Shown here: one piece after another, positions 13,135 to 20,371 of the stretch | Layout of the letters: each line of letters begins with the position of its first letter | Numbering within the stretch: the first letter of the stretch is position 1 | IMG/VR virus record: IMGVR_UViG_3300045777_000017 | Span: 1-21,420 of that record | DNA length: 21,420 nucleotides | DNA from: a virus | Direction: 5' to 3' (one strand) | Notes under the pieces: generated by a model | Told to the model about the DNA's origin: nothing | What the model saw: only the letters and a program-made list of their open reading frames with translations | Databases searched by the model: none | Program-made: the position numbers and the translations under genes

Positions 13135-14091
13135 TTACGTGAGAGTGTTGACGTCTTCCTCGCGCGAGCGGAGGTAGCGGTCGAAATCTAGTTCGAGCTG
13201 CGGCTTATTGCCGGAGAATTCGATCACGCCAAAGCTGTTGCGTTTCAGATCAGAGTGCGGATCGAAGTCGTGCTTGATAAACATATCCCAGCGCCCGAGG
13301 TAGTTGCGATTGCCTTTGCGCCCATGGAACAAATGCTCGATGGTGCCGTGGACAAATCCCAGCTTACCACAAACATGCGTCGCCGCACGCGCTTCCCAGC
13401 GCTTTAGCGCGTCAATGTAGTGCGGGTGGACCGTGGCAGGAACCGATGCATCCACGTTTCCTGTGAACGCGAGAGCCATGTGGTGATCCCCACTTCCCAT
13501 GCCACCAACCTCAAGAAGGCCACCGAGGCGATCAAGCACTTCACGTTTCCACGCCCATGCGAAGCCGCTGTGGGGATAGGCATAAGGACCTCCATTGTTC
13601 TGCCAGAACTTCACCGTGTTGGGGACCACAGGGCCGCCTGCATGGTAGACCGCGCAGAACGACGTGTGGGTCTGAATGTGCTCGTCATGAGGACCAAGAT
13701 CATAAGCCTTGTCCCAAGGCTGCACTACCGGGTAGAGATCGAGCGCACGGATTGTGCTTGTCGCCCACCCTTCCCGGCGGAACTGGATGTCGGCATCAAG
13801 CGTCGCGATATATTGAGCGCTGTGCGGAAGCCGCGCAATGCCAATGTTCATCAGCGATTCTTTATTCCACACCAGCGACACGGCGCGCACGCCAACAAAG
13901 TTCACACGCGGGTTAGCGCCAAGGTCTTCGAGTTCGAAGTTGCGCGAACCATAAGCGCACTCGACCAATGTGATCTCGACGTTTGGTTCACTAAGCCAGT
14001 CGGCGATGGCAAGTCGCGCCGTGCTGACTCGGCTGGCCCAGCCAATAGGGTTGGCGACAACCGTCACCACATGAAGTTTTCTATGAGACAT
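13135..14091 (-). CDS. GT-A type glycosyltransferase
   Basis: The product has 318 residues from ATG 14091 (MSHRKLHVVTVVANPIGWAS), with CAGGA seven bases upstream. The open frame reaches 14139 but would overlap the endolysin end. A Rossmann-like start (HVVTVVANP) is followed by SLVWNKESLMNIGIARLP and the metal-binding DxD in YIATLDADIQF (D99, D101). The acceptor-side segment SGFAWAWKREVLDRLGGLLEVGGMGSGDHH ends in GD-H-H. The C-terminal HGTIEHLFHGRKGNRNYLGRWD is typical of phage and capsule GT2-like enzymes. It should move a sugar from a nucleotide sugar to an unknown acceptor, such as a virion protein, host surface glycan or modified base. It lies 28 nt behind the endolysin gene. Confidence 0.85.
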   Translation of the reverse strand: MSHRKLHVVTVVANPIGWASRVSTARLAIADWLSEPNVEITLVECAYGSRNFELEDLGANPRVNFVGVRAVSLVWNKESLMNIGIARLPHSAQYIATLDADIQFRREGWATSTIRALDLYPVVQPWDKAYDLGPHDEHIQTHTSFCAVYHAGGPVVPNTVKFWQNNGGPYAYPHSGFAWAWKREVLDRLGGLLEVGGMGSGDHHMALAFTGNVDASVPATVHPHYIDALKRWEARAATHVCGKLGFVHGTIEHLFHGRKGNRNYLGRWDMFIKHDFDPHSDLKRNSFGVIEFSGNKPQLELDFDRYLRSREEDVNTLT

Positions 14092-14119
14092 CACATTATC
14101 CTGCTGTCGGGTTGGCAGT

Positions 14120-15388
14120 TCACCGGCCCAGATTGGCACCGGATTGGTGATCGGCGAGGCGCTGTTGGGCCGTTGCGTCGGCGCTCTTATAAGCCTTCCA
14201 GGCGAAATATCCGGCTACACTCAACAGCAGTGCGCCGAGCGGCAGTTGCCAGTGTTGTGCAAGCCAAATCAGGATCGTCGAATTACTCGACACAGCAGAG
14301 CCAACCGATGACGCGGTGTCAGCAGTGGATTTGATCTGGTCGTTGATGTCGGACAGTGAAGCGCCACTTTGGCTCGCAGCCGATCCAACCGAAGCTACTG
14401 CGGCGGTGCCGGCGGCGGCGATCTTAGTGACAGCGCTCTTGGTGTCATCGGTAGCGGCAATCGTAGCCGAGCCGTCCTGGCGCAAATCATCTACCGTCGC
14501 GCTGGCGCGGTCATCTGGCAACACCTTTGCAGGCGTAGTAGCGGCGTCGAGCGCGGCGCGGGTGTCATCATCAAGTAGGCCAGTGGTCTTGAGACCATTG
14601 GCGTCCTGGAAGTCACGGATGCCAGAGCGGGTCAATGGAGCAAGGTCGCCGTCGATCTTGCCTGGGAAGAATTTCAAATCCTTTAGACGCTGTTGCACAC
14701 CGCGCACTTGGGCTTTGGAGAGTTTAGGTTCAATAGAAGTTTCCGAATCAGCGTCTGCCGTTTCGCCGCTGGAGAATTTCACCAGCGCAGCTTTGGCGCG
14801 GCGCAGTGCGCTCTCGCGGTCGGCGAGGCCTTCCTCACCACCATTGACGTGCTTGGTTGAGCCAACAATATCACCACGCTGTCCATAGGGGACCGCGCCA
14901 ACCAAGACGTATGTGGCGCAGACGCATTCGAACATATGATCCGGATCGGTCAGCCAGTCAGCCGCCTCTTCGGCAGTAATGCCAAGTTTCTTCGCGAGCC
15001 GCTCGGTGTTCTCCCGTCCGGTGGTTTCCAAACCACCCTTGCCACGGAAAATCCAGCCGTCTTCGGAGCCGGGACGATTGCCCATGCGTCCGTCGTAGAC
15101 TTTCAGCGCTAGCGCTTTGGGGTTATGGGAATAAGGTTCAGCCTGGGCAAGGGAATGAAAACGTGATGGCCAGACCTTGCAGAGTCGCTGCGCGGAATAG
15201 CTTAGGTCTTCCTCCAGCCGCGTGAAGCCGGCGCTTTCAACCGACGCATGCGCAAGCAGATCAGCCTGCACGTTGCGGCTGGTCAGCTTGTATTTCTCGA
15301 ACATTTCGTCAGCATGATCAGCGATCATCGAGACGATGTCCGCTTTGGCGTGCGGTGAGATTGCCAGAATTACGCGACGCCAATCCAT
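14120..15388 (-). CDS. Endolysin: GH19 domain, peptidoglycan-binding domain and C-terminal membrane helix
   Basis: The 422-residue product starts at ATG 15388 with AAGGA seven bases upstream. Residues 1-205 form a GH19/lysozyme-like domain: ADLLAHASVESAGF carries the probable catalytic Glu51, then LEEDLSYSAQRLCKVWPSRF, VYDGRMGNRPGSEDGW and FRGKGGLETTGRENTERLAKKLG. In many relatives the last motif reads GLIQLTG, so it is altered here. Residues 224-282 are a PG_binding_1 domain (VRGVQQRLKDLKFFPGKIDG, FQDANGLKTTGLLDDDTRAAL). An Ala/Ser/Thr-rich linker leads to a hydrophobic helix LPLGALLLSVAGYFAWKAY (382-400). It should degrade the cell wall at lysis. The C-terminal anchor is unusual for this family. 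Confidence 0.92.
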   Translation of the reverse strand: MDWRRVILAISPHAKADIVSMIADHADEMFEKYKLTSRNVQADLLAHASVESAGFTRLEEDLSYSAQRLCKVWPSRFHSLAQAEPYSHNPKALALKVYDGRMGNRPGSEDGWIFRGKGGLETTGRENTERLAKKLGITAEEAADWLTDPDHMFECVCATYVLVGAVPYGQRGDIVGSTKHVNGGEEGLADRESALRRAKAALVKFSSGETADADSETSIEPKLSKAQVRGVQQRLKDLKFFPGKIDGDLAPLTRSGIRDFQDANGLKTTGLLDDDTRAALDAATTPAKVLPDDRASATVDDLRQDGSATIAATDDTKSAVTKIAAAGTAAVASVGSAASQSGASLSDINDQIKSTADTASSVGSAVSSNSTILIWLAQHWQLPLGALLLSVAGYFAWKAYKSADATAQQRLADHQSGANLGR

Positions 15389-15398
15389 AGCTGAATCC

Positions 15399-15653
15399 TT
15401 AGAGTGTGTAGGTGCCTGGGCCTGTGCCTAGTTTCACATTGACAACCCGAAAGAGATCGTAACCGTCAGGGAAAACCATGCCATTGACGAGCGTCTCGTC
15501 GGTCGGAGAGGCGCTCTTCATGATCACCATCGGATAGACGTCGCCAGCCGCGACAGGAGTTAGTATCTCTGGCCGGCGCTGATTGATGTTGATGGCGTCT
15601 TGTTGAGTGAGTGCGTAACGCGCGATGCGCGCCACATAATCAGCTGCTGACAT
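15399..15653 (-). CDS. Unknown 84-residue protein
   Basis: The product starts at ATG 15653 (MSAADYVARIARYALTQQDA), with GAGG five bases upstream. A longer frame to 15761 runs through the preceding lysine-rich gene and is not used. The N-terminal part is helical. The rest is beta-like, with VYPMVIMKSASP, LVNGMVFPDGYDLFRVVNVKLG and a Gly/Thr-rich end GTGPGTYTL. It begins 7 nt after the stop of the lysine-rich gene and ends 10 nt before the endolysin start. Family not recognised; a small structural protein is possible. Confidence 0.7.
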   Translation of the reverse strand: MSAADYVARIARYALTQQDAININQRRPEILTPVAAGDVYPMVIMKSASPTDETLVNGMVFPDGYDLFRVVNVKLGTGPGTYTL

Positions 15654-15660
15654 CGCGTCC

Positions 15661-15777
15661 TCACTTCTTCTTTTTGGACTTCTTCGCAGGCTTAGCGGGG
15701 GTGCCGACCTTTGGCGCTTTGGTCGGCTTCGCAGCACCCTTGCCGCGTTTCGAGGCTTCAATCGAAGACATGGGCAT
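15661..15777 (-). CDS. Lysine-rich 38-residue basic peptide
   Basis: The product starts MPMSSIEASKRGKGAAKPTK and ends AKPAKKSKKKK. About a third of its residues are Lys, mixed with Ala and Pro as in histone H1 tails. GGAG six bases upstream of ATG 15777 selects this start over the frame's upstream codons. It lies between the scaffold and the 84-residue gene. A basic, disordered peptide could bind DNA or RNA or neutralise charge in the prohead, but nothing in the sequence decides this. Confidence 0.65.
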   Translation of the reverse strand: MPMSSIEASKRGKGAAKPTKAPKVGTPAKPAKKSKKKK

Positions 15778-15833
15778 GCGAATCTCCATCAGGTTAAAAG
15801 ACCGACGACCGCGTAAAGCGGTCGCCGAGCGCA

Positions 15834-16628
15834 TTACATGCCGCGCGGGCGCACGGCTTCGTTGGCGATGCGGATTTTCTCTTCCGGAAGCATCTTGTCG
15901 AACTGCTCCTGTGAGAAGCCGCCGAACTTGCCGGTGTTCTGCTGGCCAGCGCCGGCACCGCCGGTTGAGCTGCGGAACAGATGCGGGCTTTTTTCCTTTA
16001 GCGTCTGAACCCACTCAGAGGGCGACATCGGCGTGGTGCCGTCCTGACCATAGAGCGTGGTGTCGCCGATCTTGGGAATGACGCGCTCACCGTCGTTCTC
16101 AACGACGAACACGTTCTGCGCACGACTGATGATGTCTTCGACTGCGGAGGGAGCGACGCCTGACTTCTCGTCCAGCACTGCGCCAAGCACGGCCTGCTTG
16201 ATCGCCTGCTGACGCAAGCGGGTGTCGAGCATGGCGGCGCGGTCGCGTGCGGCCTTTTCGGAAGTAGTAAGAGCGGCGCGCTGCTCTTCGAACTGCTGCT
16301 TCATCGACTTGGTGCGCTCGATTGTCGCCGCTTCAATGTCGGTGCTGGCGGTGAGCTTGCCGTCCTTGACCTGCTGGAAAGTCGAGCGCAGTTCGTGCAG
16401 CTCGGCGGTGACCTTGCTCGGGTCGAATTCTGGGAAAAGCGTATTGACACTATCAACAGTCGCCTTGAACGCATCGCGCTCTTTGGAGACCTTGATATTG
16501 TTTTCTCTGAATTCCTGGAGCCGCTCGTTAGGAACCAGATTGATAACTACGCCGCCTTCGGCGTCCTTGGCGAATTGGCGAAGCTCTTCGGGAAGAGCTT
16601 CCCGGTTGGGAAACATGATATCAGGCAT
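15834..16628 (-). CDS. Capsid scaffolding protein
   Basis: The product has 264 residues from ATG 16628 (MPDIMFPNREALPEELRQFA), with GGGGTG eight bases upstream. An ATG at 16664 with GGTGGG is a second choice, while longer starts at 16724 and 16733 overlap the promoter. Features are VVINLVPNERLQEFRENNIKVSKERD, a long charged coiled coil (about residues 60-165), a helical region RLRQQAIKQAVLGAVLDE, and a C-terminal Gly/Gln-rich linker (SSTGGAGAGQQNTGKFGG) before a helix FDKMLPEEKIRIANEAV. This layout, with a flexible coiled-coil body and a C-terminal capsid-binding helix, is that of phage scaffolding proteins, which guide capsid assembly and then leave. The gene sits behind promoter repeat C. 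Confidence 0.8.
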   Translation of the reverse strand: MPDIMFPNREALPEELRQFAKDAEGGVVINLVPNERLQEFRENNIKVSKERDAFKATVDSVNTLFPEFDPSKVTAELHELRSTFQQVKDGKLTASTDIEAATIERTKSMKQQFEEQRAALTTSEKAARDRAAMLDTRLRQQAIKQAVLGAVLDEKSGVAPSAVEDIISRAQNVFVVENDGERVIPKIGDTTLYGQDGTTPMSPSEWVQTLKEKSPHLFRSSTGGAGAGQQNTGKFGGFSQEQFDKMLPEEKIRIANEAVRPRGM

Positions 16629-16704
16629 TTGGTTAGCACCCCGTGCTGTTGTGTTTGACGCCATTTTACCCACCGGGTTCGGGAGGGACGTCATTGCGTT
16701 GGGG

Positions 16705-16758
16705 ATTCTGACCGCATTAGCCATGTTTGTCAAGAAAAATAGCCAAACGGCTCAGAAT
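16705..16758 (-). promoter_or_regulatory. Promoter repeat C, upstream of the scaffold gene
   Basis: Reading minus, the -35 is TTGACA (16733-16728), the spacer is 17 nt and the -10 is CAGAAT (16710-16705). The 30 nt ending in TTGAC match copies A/B at 24 positions and copy D at 22, without gaps. The predicted start near 16698 excludes scaffold starts further upstream. Confidence 0.72.
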
Positions 16759-16877
16759 CATTTGGGTTTATCGGTTGGGCTTAGGACGGCGATCCAAAAG
16801 ACGCAGCCGAACGCAAACACCAGCTTCCATTTTATGGCGACATCAAAGAAACGCTGCTCTAATTCAAATAAATTCAT
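16758..16877 (-). CDS. Small membrane peptide, 39 residues
   Basis: The frame reads MNLFELEQRFFDVAIKWKLV and continues through a hydrophobic helix (LVFAFGCVFWIAVL, residues 19-32) to a short polar tail (SPTDKPK). Its ATG overlaps the stop of the preceding gene as ATGA, which supports coupled translation. The stop is at 16758-16760, right at the edge of promoter repeat C. Single-helix peptides of this size in phage late operons include pinholins and other lysis or exclusion factors, but no family can be named from sequence. Confidence 0.6.
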   Translation of the reverse strand: MNLFELEQRFFDVAIKWKLVFAFGCVFWIAVLSPTDKPK

Positions 16878-17290
16878 GAGTTTATGGTCGCTCCTAGAAA
16901 AAATAGCTGATCCATTTCCGATGGACTTATTCCGAAGACACCCATCAGAGAATTGACGAAAACACTTTTTCTTTCAACGCTGGCGCTGTATTCCCAAGCC
17001 AGCGTCAACGCAGGATTTGTAGAGGCGTTCGCCGTGACGTAAGCATTAACCACGTCAAGCATGGTGTTGCTGCTTGGACCGGGTGTCTGGAGCAGCGCCG
17101 CGCGCGCTTGAAACATGCTGATTGATGCTGGAACCGGTAGTGGCGGATTGGCTGCGGTTAGACTTCCAACTTGGACGCCTGCCGCAACTAATGAGGCGTA
17201 AGCTGTGGCTAAGGCGGTGTTAACGTCCACTGTGTCGTCGAATATAGACACCGGAACGCCATTGTTGAGGATTTGAGTTGGCATGATCAT
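16874..17290 (-). CDS. Small tail-associated protein, unknown
   Basis: The 138-residue product starts MIMPTQILNNGVPVSIFDDT. Its C-terminal half, ISMFQARAALLQTP, MLDVVNAYV, NPALTLAWEYSASVERKSVFVNSLMGVFGISPSEMDQLF, recalls proteins found straight after tail fibre genes in proteobacterial phages and prophages, where a helical segment with WEY is followed by a short C-terminal helix. It overlaps the stop of the glycine-rich fibre gene as ATGA. By position it could be a fibre assembly or attachment factor. This is inference. Confidence 0.72.
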   Translation of the reverse strand: MIMPTQILNNGVPVSIFDDTVDVNTALATAYASLVAAGVQVGSLTAANPPLPVPASISMFQARAALLQTPGPSSNTMLDVVNAYVTANASTNPALTLAWEYSASVERKSVFVNSLMGVFGISPSEMDQLFFLGATINS

Positions 17291-18663
17291 AGGCCCACAT
17301 AGAGATGGTCGATTGCTGCTCCAGCCGCGCCTGTCGTGCTCGATGGAAACGATCCGGTGACGCCGCTGTAGCCACGCGTGAGCGTGTAGGTGCTGGCGGT
17401 GTTATTGATTATTACGGCGCATCCGGGCCAACCAGACCATCCGCCAGCGCCACCTTGACCGTTTCCGCTTCCGTTGCCGCCATTGCCTCCAGCGCCGCCC
17501 CCAACATCTATCATATTAGAGTTGGCGGAACCAATGAGCGAGCCATAGACGAGATACACCCAGCCGCCGCCGCCGCCGCTGCCACCCGCGCCGCCTCCCG
17601 CACCATGATACGTGGCTGCGGTGCCTGAATTACCTCCGACACCACCCTGCCCGCCAATAGCCGCGATGATGCCGCTAGCCGCACCCCGCTTGAGCACATT
17701 GGCGTAGATCGCCAAAACTCCAGCAGAAGGGCCACCGCCGCCCCCCGCTCCACCATTAGCGGACAAGCCATCACCTGCTCCAGAACCACCGCCTACACCG
17801 CCGCCGCCACCTAGGATGTTCGTCCCACTGTAGGTTAGACCCGACTGAGCAACGGTGATCGTCTGGATGTTGACTGTAGCGGCGGCCTGCGTGCCACTTG
17901 GGCTTCCAGATGTTCCTGAACCGCCAGACGAGCCTGTTCCACCTTGACCTCCTGCGGCTATCGGGGTCGAGGTGGTAGCAGCTAGCGATCCATTTCCGGT
18001 CGATGCTGCGGCACCGGCACCGCCCGCCTGTGAGCCGCCGATGTTGTTCGTGTTAGGAATACCGTTTGTTGATCCACCTGGAGTTGAGGTGCTCGCAGCG
18101 GCTCCAGTCACACCATTGGCGTTGATCGCTCCAGTGCTGGCGTTCGATAGGTCGAGTGTGCCTTGGACACACACCTCAAAACCATTTACGAACAACGAGA
18201 CGCCGGAATTTATGGTGAGGTTATTGGCGTTAAGGTTGGCGGTGAGCGTGTAAACGCTGCCTGAACGCGTCATACCTGGATAGGATGTAGAGCCATCCAA
18301 AGTGACGTTGCCACTGGACATATTACCGAACAGACCATTCAAAGCGGCTGAGCTGAATGGTTGCCATACGCCGCCATTCCAAAAAAGAGGGATCAATGCT
18401 GTCGTGGAAAACAATAGGGAACCGCTGCCGCCAGACGGAACCGGTGAAGTAGCCCCCGAAGCCACGGCTAGATTTTGCAGAGGCCCTAGATTTACAGTGA
18501 CATCTCCAGTCCCTGCATCCACACCGGTCTGAGTGATCGAGATACCGACCCCAGCAATCACCTTAGTTATCACCGCACTACCGCTAACGGTAGTGTTGTG
18601 CATGGCGCGGGTCAAAGAACCAGACGGTATCTGATCGGCTGGATTGATCTTTGTCTGCGCCAT
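17287..18663 (-). CDS. Glycine-rich tail fibre / adhesin
   Basis: The 458-residue product starts MAQTKINPADQIPSGSLTRA, with AGGA seven bases upstream. The N-terminal 130 residues are beta-rich and virion-binding in style (VITKVIAGVGISITQTGVD, typical of fibre stems). Residues about 180-412 are rich in Gly, Ser, Ala and Asn, with runs such as GGGGGVGGGSGAGDG (285-299), GGAGGGGG (304-311), GGQGGVGGNSG, GAGGGAGGSGGGGG and GGGAGGNGGNGSGNGQGG, separated by short hydrophobic strands. This pattern resembles polyglycine-helix adhesins of the T-even gp38 kind, which contact the host receptor. The C-terminus has a short domain (CAVIINNTASTYTLTRGYSG). It shares its first residues with the 441-residue fibre. 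Confidence 0.8.
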   Translation of the reverse strand: MAQTKINPADQIPSGSLTRAMHNTTVSGSAVITKVIAGVGISITQTGVDAGTGDVTVNLGPLQNLAVASGATSPVPSGGSGSLLFSTTALIPLFWNGGVWQPFSSAALNGLFGNMSSGNVTLDGSTSYPGMTRSGSVYTLTANLNANNLTINSGVSLFVNGFEVCVQGTLDLSNASTGAINANGVTGAAASTSTPGGSTNGIPNTNNIGGSQAGGAGAAASTGNGSLAATTSTPIAAGGQGGTGSSGGSGTSGSPSGTQAAATVNIQTITVAQSGLTYSGTNILGGGGGVGGGSGAGDGLSANGGAGGGGGPSAGVLAIYANVLKRGAASGIIAAIGGQGGVGGNSGTAATYHGAGGGAGGSGGGGGWVYLVYGSLIGSANSNMIDVGGGAGGNGGNGSGNGQGGAGGWSGWPGCAVIINNTASTYTLTRGYSGVTGSFPSSTTGAAGAAIDHLYVGL

Positions 18664-18684
18664 GATCTTTTCCTATTTGGATGC

Positions 18685-18963
18685 TTACTTCTTTTTCGGG
18701 CCTGCGAACCTGTCCCCGCGCGACGGATCAAGCTGCTTCTTCAACTCTTCGTTGTTCTGTTCGGAGACGATCAGGCGTTCACGCACTGCTGCTGCATCGG
18801 CTTGACTTTCTGCAAGCGCCTGCTGGAGGTGTTGAATTGCCGCGTTGGCCTCTTCCAGCATGAGGTCCATTGCGAAATTGGCTGCCGACGTGGCACCGTA
18901 TTCGTTCTGGAGCCTGTTGATAAGTTTCAAAGAAAACTCTGGTGTCAGGTTGATATTTGCCAT
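18685..18963 (-). CDS. Small coiled-coil protein between fibre genes
   Basis: The 92-residue product starts MANINLTPEFSLKLINRLQN. Residues about 30-80 form a continuous heptad helix (NFAMDLMLEEANAAIQHLQQ, then ADAAAVRERLIVSEQNNEELKKQL), and the end is basic (FAGPKKK). It lies between the two large fibre genes. The ribosome binding site is weak (GATGGA). A trimeric coiled coil that helps join or fold the fibres is plausible, but the family is not recognised. Confidence 0.72.
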   Translation of the reverse strand: MANINLTPEFSLKLINRLQNEYGATSAANFAMDLMLEEANAAIQHLQQALAESQADAAAVRERLIVSEQNNEELKKQLDPSRGDRFAGPKKK

Positions 18964-18997
18964 TGGTTGTATCCATCGGGGATAGCGTTAGAGGGAA

Positions 18998-19019
18998 CCC
19001 ACGGCCTTTCGACCGTGGG
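18998..19019 (-). terminator. Hairpin between fibre genes, possible attenuating terminator
   Basis: Arms CCCACGG and CCGTGGG enclose an 8-nt loop in the 67-nt gap after the large fibre gene. The minus strand continues TTCCCTC, a poor U tract. The plus strand has TATTTTCTTATT after the stem, so termination may be weak or favour the other direction. Confidence 0.45.
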
Positions 19020-19030
19020 GTATTTTCTTA

Positions 19031-20356
19031 TTACTTGGCATAATTCGCAGTCAGCTTGTCGCCAGTCTGCGGGATCAGCAGCGCCGTGATGGTGGAACCT
19101 GAAAGCGTATAATCGTCACCAGCGCCTGACTGCAACAACACACCGTTCAGATAAAGCTCCAAGGTGCTGATAGCGCCGTAACCGGTAGCAGGCGTGTTCG
19201 CCAAAGTGAACGTCGTATTGACGCCGTTGATCGAGCCTGTCGGGACTTCACCCGTGACGAAGTCGGTATATTTGACGAAGCCGCTGCCAGACGTGTTGTT
19301 GATCGTGGTAGTGAGCGAACCCGCCGAGGTGGTCACGTCGCCGGTCAAAGCTGGGAACTGCGCCGCACCGAGATAGCCGGTGAGTGCAGTCGTAGGCAGA
19401 CCGGTCGCATTGGTCAGGGTGAGGGATGAAGGCGTTCCACCTGCGCCGTTAAGCACCACCGGAGCGCCGGCGGAGCCAATATTAGCCGCGAGTGCGGCAG
19501 CGACGCCGGTTCCGAAACCTGTGACCCCGCCGAGTGGCAGCCCGGTGGCGTTGGTAAGTGTCAATGAGGTAGGTGTGCCGCCAGCACCGCCGAACAGCAC
19601 AGGTGCGCCAGCGGAGCCGATTGCAATACCAAGAGCCGCCAACACACCGGTGCCGAGAGAAGTGGTTTGCAGGGCATTAGCAATGCGCGTGTCGTTACCC
19701 TGCGCCGCTGTTCCAGCCGTGGTTCCGTAGGTGACGGAGAACACAGTCCCCGCAAGAGTAAGCCCGGTTCCCGCTGAATAAAGCGTTCCAGACAAATCTT
19801 GCTGCGTGGTCAGTGCCGTGGTGTCAACCGTAATGGCGGTGGTGTTGGTCACGAACCATTTTGTGTTCTTGTAGGTGGTTCCTTCGGGGTCGATAATGAA
19901 ATATGCGCCGATAGGAATTACTGCTGCCGAGGCCCACCATGTTGGACGCGCCCAAGCACCTGACGCGGCAACCCAAGGGCCATTCTGTGAGGGGGTGGTC
20001 TGTGCAGTCAGGAGCACTACATCGCCAGCGAGCAGCGTATAATTGTCGACGGTGATAAGACCGGTGACAGCCGAGTTGGCAACCGCGACCACCCTTGCGC
20101 CAAAGATGGTCATACCGGAAATCTTGGCGTCGACGTAGGCTTTGTTGGCGGCGTCTGTAGCGGCGACAGGATTGGAAACGTAGTTGATGAGGTTTGAACC
20201 CATGTTCAGCGCGGCTGACATGGCGACTAGGCCGTTCGCCTTGATGAATGTGTCAACCAGCGCCGCTGTTGGGACAATCGCGCCAGACGCCATCTGCGCC
20301 CACGGAATAGATGCAGCCTTAATTTGGGTTGCACCATTGATTTGTGTTTGTGCCAT
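19031..20356 (-). CDS. Tail fibre protein
   Basis: The 441-residue product starts MAQTQINGATQIKAASIPWA, with GGGAGG five bases upstream. Residues 64-77 (PVAATDAANKAYVD) carry the signature found near the start of many tail fibre stems. A middle beta region follows (NSAVTGLITVDNYTLLAGD; ...TQNGPWVAASGAW-like). Residues 235-281 and 282-328 are a tandem 47-residue repeat (IGSAGAPV, GAGGTP, SLTLTNATGLP). The end (367-441) is a small beta module with TLELYLNGVLLQSG and DDYTLSGSTITALLIPQTGDKL, a common phage fibre C-terminal unit. The protein should form trimeric fibres for host recognition. It shares its first residues with the glycine-rich fibre. Confidence 0.87.
   Translation of the reverse strand: MAQTQINGATQIKAASIPWAQMASGAIVPTAALVDTFIKANGLVAMSAALNMGSNLINYVSNPVAATDAANKAYVDAKISGMTIFGARVVAVANSAVTGLITVDNYTLLAGDVVLLTAQTTPSQNGPWVAASGAWARPTWWASAAVIPIGAYFIIDPEGTTYKNTKWFVTNTTAITVDTTALTTQQDLSGTLYSAGTGLTLAGTVFSVTYGTTAGTAAQGNDTRIANALQTTSLGTGVLAALGIAIGSAGAPVLFGGAGGTPTSLTLTNATGLPLGGVTGFGTGVAAALAANIGSAGAPVVLNGAGGTPSSLTLTNATGLPTTALTGYLGAAQFPALTGDVTTSAGSLTTTINNTSGSGFVKYTDFVTGEVPTGSINGVNTTFTLANTPATGYGAISTLELYLNGVLLQSGAGDDYTLSGSTITALLIPQTGDKLTANYAK
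19373..19654 (-). repeat. Two tandem 47-codon repeats in the tail fibre gene
   Basis: Segments 19514-19654 and 19373-19513 encode GTGV-AAL...IGSAGAPV...GAGGTP-SLTLTNATGLP units in register. They differ at several codons, so this is an old in-frame duplication within the stem. Confidence 0.75.
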
Positions 20357-20371
20357 GATAACCTCCCGATA

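Noticed and set aside
13420-14334. Plus-strand frame of 304 codons
   Set aside because: It is antisense to the glycosyltransferase and the endolysin end, with a composition rich in Arg, His and Cys.
15654-16014. Longer frames into the 84-residue and lysine-rich genes
   Set aside because: They overlap the scaffold end and each other. Internal starts with good ribosome sites explain both genes.
16629-16733. Scaffold start at TTG 16733 or ATG 16724
   Set aside because: The TTG is part of the -35 element, the ATG has no ribosome site, and both lie before the predicted transcript start.
16222-16956. Plus-strand frame of 244 codons
   Set aside because: It is antisense to the scaffold gene and crosses promoter C and the small membrane peptide.
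17400-18050. Repetitive GGC/GCC pattern as a possible CRISPR or DNA repeat array
   Set aside because: It is explained by glycine codons in the fibre gene. There are no constant repeats with unique spacers.
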